From: Bugula neritina
Lineage: Eukaryota > Bryozoa > Gymnolaemata > Cheilostomatida > Bugulidae
Assembly: GCA_964035545.1 (NCBI GenBank)
Contig: OZ037765.1
Span: 15,680,698-15,744,697 of the forward strand
DNA length: 64,000 bases
Direction of reading: 5' to 3'
Position 1 is the stretch's first letter; every line of letters begins with the position of its first letter. The position numbers and the translations under genes are program-made. A model generated the notes under the pieces. It was given only the letters and a program-made list of their open reading frames with translations. It was not told the DNA's origin and did no database searches. Below are positions 12,480 through 24,045 of the stretch, piece by piece.

Positions 12480-12930
12480 CTTGAACAGGAGCATTAGTAA
12501 AACTAAAAGTAAATGCAATGATTAGTGAGTAATGAGCAATGAGCAATGATCATCACATACTGATACGGATGAAATGATGAGAATATTTTAGGATAAGACA
12601 TTATGATTAGTTTAGGATTGTTCATCGTGAGATTTAAATCATCATTATGATTATCATTATACGATTATGATCACATTGACTCATACTCATAGTCATGTCC
12701 ATAAGGATAAGCCATTGTGATTGAGTTTTGCATTTTCCTTCTGATTTAGTTTGACAATTACGATTACTATTAGTATTACCATTACTATTAGTATTAGACT
12801 TAGTGATTACTTTCAGTTTCAGTTAAATACAATTTAATAATAATTTCACTATGATTTCATGTTCCGTTTCACATTGATTTTGAATATCTATTACTATTAG
12901 TAGTACTCTCACTATTATAGTATTAGTGAA
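12480..12930. repeat. Low-complexity ATG/ATT and ATTACTATTAGT tracts
   Basis: Degenerate trinucleotide-like runs (ATGATTATCATTAT, then ATTACTATTAGTATTA) dominate the stretch. The same ATTACTATTAGT motif recurs at 23450-23848 and 26140-26220. No gene is seen here. Confidence 0.6.
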
Positions 12931-13039
12931 GTTATTGTAAGTGAGTTGAACGGGGTTAAAGCTACACCTCCGGTAAAGGTTTACATTTGCATTTTCTGTT
13001 AGCGACAAGTGTCTCTCAACGCTCAAATGAACATAATAT

Positions 13040-13470
13040 CTGGATCACACTGTTGTAAATGCAGAATCAAAGTGGGTGTTATCCGGCGTAATTTATTCAA
13101 AGTGGCGACTTTAGGGCATGGGAAATCATTATGCCTCACTCTGTGCCGCGGGTTTATATAAGTTATAAGTGGAAAATTTTGCCATTTTGTTATTTTATCA
13201 TTTTTTCATATTATATGTGTACATTTTTTAGTTTTGGTTTACTGCTAAAATTTTTAAACACATTTTTATGCATATAAATTAAAATCAATTTGAAAATTTA
13301 CTCATAAACATAAATACAAAGCTATAAAGTCTAAGTTTTGCTATGATTACAAATTACAATGTGAATATGAAAAGAATAATGCTTCCAATAAAATTTTTTA
13401 AACAAAAATACATTACAATTTCTATAAACGTAAAACTAGTGAATTGAATGCAAATAGGCATAGTAATACT
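13040..13470 (-). repeat. Dispersed repeat, inverted relative to 22745-23110
   Basis: Read in reverse complement, the order CTATGCCTATTTGCAT, then a CATATTCACATTGTG-like segment and a GGCGTAAT-like end, matches 22745-23110. The copies are diverged but colinear, which suggests an old dispersed repeat. Confidence 0.5.
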
Positions 13471-13479
13471 GTAGTAATT

Positions 13480-13995
13480 TGTGGGTTATAGAATGAAATC
13501 AGGCAGAGAACATAACTCCTTGTTATAGAAGAGACAAGAGAGAGTGGTGAGTTCGTGTGCGTACAGTATTCTTTATTGTAGTAGAGATGTATCCAGTCTG
13601 GGCTCTAGTCTTCAGGTGACTGAAGCTTGAAAATACGTGTTCTTTTATACTAGTACTCGTAGAACAAAGAACTTCTAGAACCTTCCACCGACAGCGGGCC
13701 GATATTCGGCAGGAAATGCTGACATTCGTCATATCGGCAACTGACACTGGAAATGTCAAGAATCAACATTCGGCCTGTCTGCATCCACCTGCCGAACTCG
13801 GTCCAACTGTCGGTTTACATAAGCAAAAAGAAATGAACCCAACCAAGCATATGTATTGTACTTATAATTAGGAAAAAGGGATTATGTATTCACTACGCTA
13901 AAAGCTGTAACAATAGTCATAGCATTTAAAGTATTAGAAAGTTACGCCACAGACTTGGCTATAACTACAGTACTAGCCATAAGGAAGTTAAACTT
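13480..13995 (-). repeat. LTR-like repeat, copy 2
   Basis: It is colinear with 9111-9602. It shows the same TGTGGGTTATAGAATGAAAT start on the plus strand, the same internal TATAAAA and AATAAA order on the minus strand, and the same CCGACA/TGTCGG-rich block. The end near 13995 differs slightly from copy 1. Confidence 0.65.
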
Positions 13996-14639
13996 GACAT
14001 TCCTTGATATGTTTTCTCTAATATACTTTCTTTGTTTTTTGAAATTCTGTTTATGCTCTTCACAATTTGGTAAAAACATACACCATTTTTCAAGTTTCAC
14101 TGCAATTTTCTAAATTCTTCATATGGTGGTTCTAGCTACGCTCCTGTGACTAATTATAACATTCCTAGTACGTTTGCTGCTCTGCGCGCTATCACAATAA
14201 CATATAGTACCCTCTCGCACAAATTGGCAATCTGTTGGATTTCTGCCAATATAACGTTCCCTGTTTTACATTAGCACTTAGCTGAATCATCTCACTATGT
14301 TACAATCTATTGAAAGTGCCTCAGCACAACATAATTCTTTGTTTGTTTGGCAGAGTTAATTTCAGCTAAATCACTTCACTTTGCAGTCTTGTCAGTAAAG
14401 GTCTGTCTATAGTGCAGCAGGTGTACTTTCAGTTTCTCTAATTCACATATGATTATTTTAAGTACATTGTATTATATAACATCAATTTAAGGTTTAGCTC
14501 AGTGTTCAGTATTTAATTGGTATGCATGTATGTTGTCCTACTGTTAAACAAAAGTTAAAAAAAACTTTACAATTATAGCCATATTTATTATACATGCGTA
14601 GGATTTGCATAAGTTGACAAAAAAATTGCAACAAAACAG

Positions 14640-14705
14640 GATCGAACCATGACCAACAAACTCGTTGCCGGCGCATTTAACCTCTAGACCACTCAATCAA
14701 CCTTA
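14640..14705 (-). repeat. tRNA-derived SINE head (candidate)
   Basis: The minus strand carries a box-A-like TGGTCTAGAGG and, at tRNA-like spacing, a box-B-like GGTTCGATCC. The region between could form an imperfect anticodon arm. The acceptor stem does not pair convincingly, so a SINE head or tRNA pseudogene is likelier than a working tRNA. Confidence 0.45.
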
Positions 14706-15044
14706 AATACATGGTACTATATAAGTAACTATTAACACATAAATATTTTTCGCGCAAATGGGTTATAATTATTAGGCTGATTAGCAGTGAACTGTTGCAA
14801 TAGCCTCGGGTTACTAGCAAAGCTAATGGTTTTGAACAAATAACCCAAAAGTTGAAAAATAAGTAGCTTGCGTATTACTAGCTACAAAAACAGGTCTGAA
14901 ATAGAGTGGTAAAGCATGCTCTTGCTTATTATTGTAGAGTTGCAGATGTGCTCCAAAATAAAACTTAAACTGTATGCTATTACATAAGTATTTGTATGCA
15001 AAAGAGTGATGGACAATACTGAGTTTTTGGAAAACACCATACTA

Positions 15045-15475
15045 GAAGTAGGAGTCCATTGTTCCAAAGGTCCATTAGTCAAAAAATTAGTACACAAGGT
15101 ATCCTCATTGAGAAGATCATTAATTTCACTCGCAATTTAGTTCAAGTTCTTGCTACATTATTGCTTTGTGGGTGGCATGTGTGTTGCCTACTTGCTACAT
15201 CATCTATCAACATGATATTGACAGGCTAGTTAATAGCTTGGTGTGTACTTTGCTTCTAGAGCAGCCATACTTGAGGTAGCTGCTTATTGATAATAGAGTA
15301 ATCTCAGGCTAAACAATCACAAGTAGGCAACACGCATGCCACCCACAGAGCAATAATAAAGCAAGAACTTAAACTAAATTGTCAGTGAAATTAATGATAT
15401 TCCCAGTGAGGATACCTTGTGTACTAATTTTTTGACTAATGGACCTTCGAAGCAATGGGCCTTCGGAATATTGAC
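15045..15475. repeat. Palindromic (fold-back) element
   Basis: The left arm around 15050-15200 (GTCCATTAGTCAAAAAATTAG, GGTATCCTCA, GTGGGTGGCATG) is mirrored by the right arm around 15320-15460 (GCATGCCACCCAC, TGAGGATACC, TTTTTTGACTAATGGACC). The spacer is about 120 bp. No coding content is visible. Confidence 0.75.
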
Positions 15476-15479
15476 TAGT

Positions 15480-16750
15480 CACCCTTGAAGTAAACTTTGA
15501 CAATGGTGTTTTATTTTCTTCATACACTAGCACACGTAGGGCCTATAGCATAACTCTCCAATCATATGAATCTTTATGAAGCCCACAGCCCATGTAAGGG
15601 TGGCAATGTAATTTGAAACTAAAAATTATGTTGCTGCATTGTGTTTAAGGTATATTATGGAGCAAAATTTGGTTTTGGTAGCCTACCCCAACGGCATTCT
15701 ACAATACAGCTCATACGCTGGCAGTTGTAATAAGAACTGACAATAGCAAGGTTACAATCACTGCTAGCTCTGTGCAGTATGTAACCTCTTGAATAATTGC
15801 GCCAATTTTAAACTCTTGGAAGTTGGCCAAATTATCATATCGCAGCCAGCCACAGGAGACAAAGCATCACAGCTATTCATATAATATTATACTGATGCAC
15901 TTGGTAGCAGAGTGGCTAATCTAATATAGTTCATAGTTCAACACCCTTTACTTTGGGAATACAGCCCCTTTTTTAGGTTTACCCAACAAAGCATGAACAT
16001 ATCTAAACTGATATTCTGATAATTTAGAGGTACATTTTGAAAACTAGGTTAGTTGCACTTGTTTGCACAACAACAATAATAAAATATATATTATGCAGTA
16101 TAATAAAAACACACTTAATACTACATAATATATTATAATGATATTAATATAATATTATAAGTACCATTACTGCATTTTATAACTCGGATGGTTTCCAAAA
16201 AAATGTATCACAAATTCTGTAATTATACATCCAAAAAAACTAGCTAGGCAGCAGGTTGGAATTGAGTAAATTTTTAAAACATGAAATCATGATTTGAATA
16301 TTGTTTTATTTAGGCCAACCAACCTAGGAATACAAGATTGGGTTTTAGCTGACAGTTTATAACATTTAGCTTTTGAGCCAGCAGCACTGGCACTTGTGAA
16401 GTATAGGCAAAGTTAGTGAAGCGAGACTAACGAGCACTCAAATACAAGGCATATTGAGATATACAATAACAAGTCAGGAGCGTATAAATTAGAAAGAATG
16501 TGGAAGGGGGATTATGTTTTTCAACAAGCTATAACTTAAACATGAATTAGCTTTTGAAAAAAATAAAAAAGTATATTGGAGAACATAAGTTTCTTTATCT
16601 TTTCATATTTTTTTTGTTCCTGTGACATTCAACCTGTTCGAGCTATCAGTGGAACATTGTTCATATAGAACATAAAGCACCTGGCAAAAAGCCAGAAACT
16701 GAAAAGTATGACCTTAAACTAACTGTGTAACTGTAAAATAATAAAGTTGA
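15480..16750. other. AT-rich non-coding stretch
   Basis: No gene could be supported. A weak tRNA-like patch lies near 15903-15955 (GCAGAGTGGCTAATC and GTTCAACACCC), too degraded to call. The end near 16750 may include the 3' non-coding part of the Gypsy body that follows. Confidence 0.35.
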
Positions 16751-16755
16751 AAGTA

Positions 16756-19700
16756 TTATAAGTCTAACAGCACTCTTGCCTTACGTATCCTATTTGAACG
16801 CCTTGGCTCTGGAGGTGTGGGGACAGGTGCTGAAGGTGTACTCACAGTTGCAGGAGTTTGAAGACTATCAGGACGAGGCTCCATGTGCTCAGAGGTTGGA
16901 CCTGTTTGAGGTGCAGAGACTGGCGGCAAATGGCTTAATGAAGAAGGTGTGTTCCTAGAAATTAAATCACATGGCACACCGGTAAATGGCTGAACACTAA
17001 TATCTAAAGGAGTGATTTTATTTTGGTCATTAGCTATTTTCACTTCTCGGTGCTTGAGTTGGTCTACATGGCGTTTCCATTTCTTTTCTCCTACCTGTAT
17101 GAAATAACACAACGGGCCAACCTGGTCAATTATTACCCCTTTTTTCCATTTAACAGTTCCAAAGTTACACCTCACCCAAACATCTGAGCCTATGTCAAAT
17201 TTACGGTGTATAGCTATAGGACCTGCATCATGTAGTTTTGATGTTATGTCAGGCTTTAAGCAATCAATCCTTGTTCTCAATGTTCGACCAAGCATTAAAG
17301 TTGCAGGGCTCTCACCAGTAGTTGAGTGAGGAGCATTACGATAAGCCAACAAAAATCTGTCTAACCGATACTGTAAATCTAAACCTTAAAAGGCCCTTAG
17401 AGCACTTTTGACTGTTTGTACAAACCGCTCTGCTAAACCATTAGTGGCTGGATAATAGGGTGCACTTTTCTTATGCTTGATGCCCAAATGTGCCAAAAAG
17501 GCTTCAAACTCTTCGCTACAAAATTGTGGTCCGTTGTCACTGACCAGCTCCATAGGTACACCCCATCTAGCAAAGATTGGCCTAAGCATGTTTATAGTAC
17601 TTTGGGAGGTGGTAGATTTTGTAACACACACTTCAGGCTACTTAGAATATGAATCCACCACTACTAGTAACATATGACTTTCTACAGGACCAGCATAGTC
17701 AATATGAATGCGCTGATATGGTCGAGTTGTGGGTAGCCATGGGTGTGTATTAACTGATTTAGGGTCATTACTCATAGACATGCATGAATCGCAAGACCTG
17801 CTAGTTGCTTCAATATCTTTGTCTAAGCCTGGCCACCACATAAATGACCTTGCTACAGATTTCATTTTACATATACCTGAATGCTCAACATGCAATTCTT
17901 TTAACAGAGGGTTTTGAAGAGAACGTGGGATAACTACTCGATTTCCCCACATAACTACTCCTGACATGATAGATAGCTCATTTCTCCTAGCAAAGAAAGG
18001 GTTCAGATCCCAGTCGGCCTCACACAAGTTTTGAGGCCAGCCCTCTCTCACTAGTCTGAATACCTTACACAGTGTTGGGTCTTTAGCAGTGAGCTTAGCA
18101 ACTTGTAAGGAAGTGATAGGAAGTCCAAGATTGTCAACTTTAAAAATAAAGGCATGGGGTTCTTCATTCAATTCACTAGCAGCTACTGAATCAGGATACC
18201 GGGAAAGAAAATCTGCCCTATTATCTTTGCTTCTGCGCCACTCAACGGTGTAATCATATCCTAAAAGCTTTAAAGGCCACCTTTGAATACGCTCTGCTGT
18301 CATAACCGGAAGCCCCCTCTCTGGGGCAAATATTCTACTTGGAGCCTGATTGTCCGTCACTAGAGTAAACTTCAGCCCATATAAGAAATGCCTGAATTTT
18401 TCTAACCCAAAAACAACAGCCAAACCTTCTCACTCTATTTGTGGATACAAAACCTGCGCAGATGTTAATTTTCGAGATGCAAATTGTATGGGGCGTTCTA
18501 CATCTTCAATAACGTGTGAAAGAACTGCTGCTATGCCTACTCTTGAGGCATCACACGTTAGTTTCACAGGCAAGTTTGGGTTAAAGTGAACTAGCAGCTT
18601 ACTTCCTCTCAATAAGTTTTTATATTTTTCAAAAGCATTCTGGGCCGTCTTATCCCAAACAAATTTAGCATTGGCCTTAAGCAAAGCATTCAAAGGGGCA
18701 ACAGTCGCAGCAAGGTTGGGCAAGTAACGCCTGTAAAAATTCAGTAGGCCCACATAAGATCTCACTTTCGATTTATCCTTAGGTGCCTCAGTTTCAAGGA
18801 TGCTATCTAACTTGGCAGGAATTGGCCTAATGCCCTCACCATTAATTATGTGACCAAGATATTTCACTTCTGGCTTCAGAAAAGAACATTTTGAGTGCTT
18901 TAATTTCAAACCATGTTCTTTTATACGTTTGAAAACCAACTCTAGCCTATGGTTATGTTCCTCTACAGTTTGCCCTGCAACCAATATGTCATCATAATAT
19001 ATATGAACACCCTCTATACCATTAAGCACATGTTCTATGGCATTTTGCCACAAAGACGGAGCAGTCTTGATACCATACGGCAGTCTGTTATACGGATACA
19101 AGCCTCTATGGGTGACCAGTGTTAGCAACTCTTTGGATGACTCATGTATGACCATCTGATTATATGCTTGGGCAAAATCTAAGTTTGAGAAATATTTGTT
19201 TCCTGCTAAATCACACAGAATATTTTCCATGTTTATTTGAGGTGTTGCTACTTCCTTAAGAAGAGGGTTGACTGTCGACTTAAAATCACCGCAAAGTCTG
19301 ATTGAGCCGTCAGGTTTGGGGATAAAGAGTAAGCTAGTGGATTAGCTACTGTGTTCAACAGGTGTCAAAATTCCTTCATTAATTAGCCTATCAAGCTCCT
19401 TATCTACTACAGACTGAAGTGCAATAAGCACTCTGTAAGGTTTAGAGCATTTGGGGGTAGCGCCATCAACCAACTCAAGCTTAACTGGTGAACCTTTTAG
19501 CAAACCTTGATCTTTAAAAATATTAGAGTACGCAGCCAGCAATTGTTCTATGCCATTTACCGATGAACTTACCACACTCTTTATGGCTTGCCAATTAATT
19601 TGCAACTCTCTCAGCCAGTCTCTTCCCAACAAGGCAAACTTTGATGCACCAAGCACATGAAGCCACATCCGTTTAGTCTGGCCAAAATTTTTGACATTCA

Positions 19701-20155
19701 CTTCCATTTTACCTTCACAATTCACCACATCTCCAGTGAAGCTACAAAATTTTACATTAGGTGAAAGTTTTACATTGCTAAAATGTTTCTGATACAGAGA
19801 ATAGGGAATTAATGAGACTGAAGCACCAGTGTCGATTTCCTTATTGGCATTACCATCATTAATTTGCAAAGTAACAGAATAAGGATTAGATAAATTAGAT
19901 TTTTCTGCCAAAAGAGTGCTAGCTATTCCAATATTGGCCATGTCTGATGATAAATCACTTTCATATGAATGTACAGGATGATATTGTTGAGCAATATTTG
20001 TTTGAACTCTTTCTCCATTACACATGGGTTTAATGTGTCCTCTTTTCCCACAAGAGTGGCAATTAGCATCTTTAAACCTGCATCTAGCTGGATGATGACC
20101 TCTACCACATCTCCAACATTTTGTGTTATAATTACTGTTAGAATACTTGCTTTAT
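16756..20155 (-). pseudogene. Gypsy-type LTR retrotransposon body (nucleocapsid to integrase), decayed
   Basis: On the minus strand the domains run in order. Two CCHC knuckles (CWRCGRGHHPARC, then CHSCGKRGHIKPMC) lie near 20115-20030. Protease has DTGAS near 19830, and RT carries the YYDD box near 18990. RNase H follows to about 18190. The integrase zinc motif ends in CDSC near 17780. The integrase core has VSDNGPQF and NGLAERFVQTVK, and the tail ends RRSNRIRK. This is the pol order of Metaviridae (Gypsy). Premature stops interrupt an otherwise open frame near 19342, 18427, 17635 and 17384, with no frameshift seen. The upstream Gag and both LTRs are missing. At about 20155 it abuts a different Gypsy family in the same orientation. 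It is not expected to be active. Confidence 0.9.
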
Positions 20156-22260
20156 GAGGCTGCGGTCCAGAAGATCCCGGACTTGTCGGCGTACCTTCTT
20201 CTCCTTTTCTGGCCCCAACCTACAAGTAGGTTGCCGGATCGGGACCGTTTACGCTTGAGTCAGACCAGTCATGTCAGAGTCAGTCAGTCATGGTCTTCAC
20301 TGCTAAACACGTTACTCATGCAGCCCTGACAGGCTCCTTCGAACAAGTTCCTGACGTGGCTCAGGACCAGTCCTCGACCTCTCGTAGGGGGTCGACAAGG
20401 GTTCTCCGTTGTCTCGCCCAATGACAGCCCCACATCTTCTTCATGGACGTAGTGAAACTATGCACCCAGCCGACAACTCCACCGGCTCCGTGAAGGGGTT
20501 TACACACTGCACTAAGATCTCCCCTCGCGCGTTCAGCTGATTCAAGCTGCTGGAAGTTGGATCCTTTCATGAGCGCCTTCCACCACTCCTAGTTTGGAGA
20601 TCTGCCTACTATTCATCCTGCAGTGAATGGTGGTGCAAGAGCGTCCAGGTAACGTACAGTTCCATACAACCTGTACGCTCCCCACAAGCAGACGACCAAA
20701 CTTTTCGACACAGCCATAACCATTGCATACTTGCTAAAATCAATATGGCATTTGTGTCTCATCAAGAATAGCATCCCGAGAATAGCATCCTCCATGAGTT
20801 GGCTGACTATATATGTCTCTTGGTTCGCCTGGTCCCGGACTCTGCCAGTCAACTCAACTATGCCTAAGAAAGGAATATACGGCTCGTCCGCCAACATGCC
20901 GTGTTCCCCATCGTATGGCTCCAGGCCAGCCTTGTCTCTAGCGCTGCGGGTGTCAAAGAGCTGGCGGCTTAAGAGGTTAGTGGTACACCCCGAATCTAGC
21001 AGCAAGGTGACAGTTTTACCGGCTATCTTGCCAGGTAAGAAGTAGCTGCCACCGTATAGTTATACCCATACTCTTCTGGTGCTCTCGTGTTTGTAGGGCA
21101 TGCACACCTCTTTCACTTTGAGTTTGGACTGGGGCTGCATCTGACTGTTGCGGACAGGTCTTCGAGAGGGCGGAGACATTCCACCAGACGCTAAGTCCTG
21201 TTTCCCCTTTTCATCACACTCTGGCTCTTGCAACTTGCCGAAGAGGTTTTGGAGTGGCACAGTGAGGGTAGCAGGCTGGCCGTACAGCTTGCCTGTTCTT
21301 CTTGGCACTTGCCAATCTGACAGGTCGCCCGCCGCGTCTGTACGGACTGCTGGCGGCTCCCCCGTTGTGGGAGTCTTGTCTCCAGCCAGCGGTTGGCGGA
21401 AAGACCCGCGGGTCACAAGAGTTTAACTCCCTCCGCTTCAAGGGGCACTCCTTGGGGAGGTGCCCACGACTGCCACATTCCTAACAATTCTCAACCTGTT
21501 GTTGTGGCGGCTCCTGCCCCCGACCTCCGGGGTCTCTGGGCAAGGCCCACCGCAGCCGACTGAACTAGCACTGCCACTGGTTTTTCCACCATCTCAGTCA
21601 TATGAGTGAGCTCAGAGTGCAGTGGGGAAGCGGCGGCAGCCACTGCTACATGAGCTGAGGGTTGAGACTCGCAGTGATCCTCAGATGGATATACAGCGAC
21701 TTGATGGGAGCTCACGCGGCTTCTGTGTAGCTGAGTAGCCAGCAGATAAGCCTCACCTTCACTCAGTGCGTCTTTGACCGTCATGACTCGCCTGGCCGGA
21801 AACTGGTGATGAAGGCCTAGGTCCTTCACCGACTGCACAAAAAGGTCAAAGGAGTACCGCTCACGGTTAACGGTTGACAGGTCACTATGCGCAATTTGCG
21901 CTAACCATTTAACTGTGGCGGCATATTCCTGTAGGAAGGTGCGCCGGTCACGTCACAACCCTTGCAGGCGGACTCATACGTCTACACCCAAGATGCCAAG
22001 TTGAGCTTGTAGTGCAGCAAAGATACTGACGACGTCAGGTCCTAACCCATAGGATTTGGCCTTATCTGTCAACGCCAGTCGCAGTTGCAATAGGGCCACA
22101 CGGGTTGGCTCCTGGGTGACGGCTACCATGTCACTAAACTCCTGGATGAATTGTCCGACATCCTCATGGCCGGTAAAAACAGGGGCTTTCAGGCGATACC
22201 TGTATTCAGGTAGTTCCCTGTGAGCCCCCTCGTCTCACGGCACTGGGTTTTCTCAAACAA
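20155..22260 (-). pseudogene. Second Gypsy-type fragment: gag, zinc knuckle, protease, start of RT
   Basis: This minus-strand stretch is more GC-rich than its neighbours. Gag begins near 22200 with RLKAPVFTGHEDVGQFIQEF and is broken by TGA codons near 21980 and 21960. A knuckle ending CGSRGHLPKEC near 21450 has a stop inside it. Protease starts with LLDSGCTTNLL near 21000. Shortly before 20155 the text VRRQVRDLLDRSLI matches the region just ahead of RT palm in this group. There the sequence switches to the family at 16756-20155. It resembles the deleted copy at 10945-11960. Confidence 0.8.
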
Positions 22261-22740
22261 TTTAATTTGTGGTCTTGCCTTCATTTCGTTGTGGAGGCTG
22301 TGCAGGTTCTTCTGCCAGGGTGAGTACTCCAGCGCCGTGCTCTGCTATTATAATCCTTATTTATTGTCCAGATAGCAGTTTCATTGCACACAATTATTGC
22401 ACCACTGCCACCACTGTTGTAGTTTTGTGCACCACTAAGTTGGATGTTATTGTGTGCTGGTAATTACTGCATATCCTCTGCGAGGTTATGTGAAGAACCG
22501 GACAAGTTGATTATTTAACAAGAGACTGTATTGGAGCCAACTACACATGATTAAAATCAGTATAAGCATGACTTAAAGTTGTCGTCCTTGACCATAATCT
22601 AAAGAGTTATGTTTAGCAGGGGGTACTGGGGTATACACTTCCATTGACCATTACAGCACAAAACTACAACACTGTTTTCTCATGTTTTCAGAGTGAGTAG
22701 GCTCCAATCACCGTGAGCATGCCAATTATTTACTATCAGT
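22260..22740. other. Probable 5' leader or LTR remnant of the second Gypsy fragment
   Basis: CTGCCACCACTGTTGTAGTTTTG near 22400 recurs as CTGCCACCACTGTTGCAGTTTT at 11922-11943, in the same position upstream of gag in the related copy. This is probably leader sequence near the primer-binding site. No paired LTR was identified. Confidence 0.4.
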
Positions 22741-22744
22741 TTTA

Positions 22745-23110
22745 AAACTAGCATACGTCAAGAATATTGCTATGCCTATTTGCATCCAATTTATTAGCCC
22801 TACATTTATAGCAATTGTAAGGTATTTGTTTAAAATTGTTATTGCAAACATCATTCTATTCATATTCACATTGTGGTCACAGCTTTGTATTTAGGTGGAT
22901 GAGTGAGTTTCAAAATTGCTTTTAATTTTATTTGCATAAAAAAATGTTTTCAAACTATACCAATAAACCAAACTAAAATATTGTACATATGGAACAAAAA
23001 ATGAAATAACAGAAGTGGCAAAATCATCCCTTTGAAACTTTTATAAACTCGCAGCCTTAAGAGCGGCGTAATGGTGTCTTCATGGTAAAGGTCAAGAGCG
23101 CTATTGGTGT
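22745..23110 (+). repeat. Dispersed repeat, inverted relative to 13040-13470
   Basis: CTATGCCTATTTGCAT, CATATTCACATTGTGG and GCGGCGTAATGG occur in the same order as in the reverse complement of 13040-13470. Confidence 0.5.
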
Positions 23111-23450
23111 CCCTTCTATCGTTCGCACTGAACCGGAACAGAAATTTTGGGTTCTGTAGTTTCTATAAGCAGCTCCAAAGTGGGGGGAATGAGTACAATA
23201 GTTTGGATTCCAGGACTTTGAGTCCGGGGGAGTCGATAAACTCGAAAACTCTTAAATTACTGGTCCTCCTTCACACCAAATTTAGAGCTGCTTAGAGAAC
23301 AACTCTAAGCGAGAGGATTGATGAGTTTTTGAGAACGACTTTGTTCCCCTCTCGGGCCGGTCAGTGTCACAGTGCCTTTCACTTTCGGAGGTGAAAAAAT
23401 ATATAAATATTAATATTTAATACATCTGTTATTTTATATAATAAATTGCC
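23110..23450. other. Non-coding stretch
   Basis: No gene could be supported. The open frame at 23104-23295 has no recognisable protein features. Confidence 0.35.
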
Positions 23451-23539
23451 AATACTATTAGTGTTTCGATTATGATTATGCGTAATCAATGGACATGGTC
23501 ATAGTGATTATCATTATGTCATAAATTTAAATACACTCA

Positions 23540-23848
23540 CACTGCTACTACGTCTACGACTACTGTACTAGTAGGAGTGCTACTAGTACTACTAGTACTG
23601 TACTAGTAGTAGTACTAGAGTAGTAGCAGCAGCAGTAGTAATAGCAGTAGTCGTAGCACTGTAGCCAGTACTATTATCACTGTACTAATGACTAAGTGTA
23701 AGATTAAGAGTACTACTAGTAGGTATTAGTACTACTAGTACTAGTAGTAGTACTACCACAGTACCAGTACTACTAGTACTAGTACACTTAGTCCTACAGA
23801 GTACTAGACAACAATCTAATACTATTAATACTATATTAATAATATTAC
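23540..23848. repeat. ACT/AGT trinucleotide microsatellite
   Basis: Long runs of ACTACTAGT, GTAGTAGTAC and related permutations form a self-complementary trinucleotide array. The LTR element that follows is inserted in this array, because the same kind of repeat resumes at 26140. Confidence 0.8.
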
Positions 23849-24045
23849 TGTTGTGTTTACATTGAGGTTATATTACATTTCTAGTTTTAGAGATTATAAA
23901 TATGTTTCCGGGCATGCGTAGTGATACGCTAGTTGAACTCGTGTGTAAGAATCTTAGTTCAGTGGAAATAATTTATATTTGATTGCTTATTTAAATCTGA
24001 GTGATTCTGCAATTAATACAATACCGCATGAATGACAATATAACA
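23849..24045 (+). repeat. 5' LTR
   Basis: This 197-bp unit has TG...CA ends and matches the 3' LTR with few differences. No primer-binding site follows it: the next bases already encode RNase H. Confidence 0.88.
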
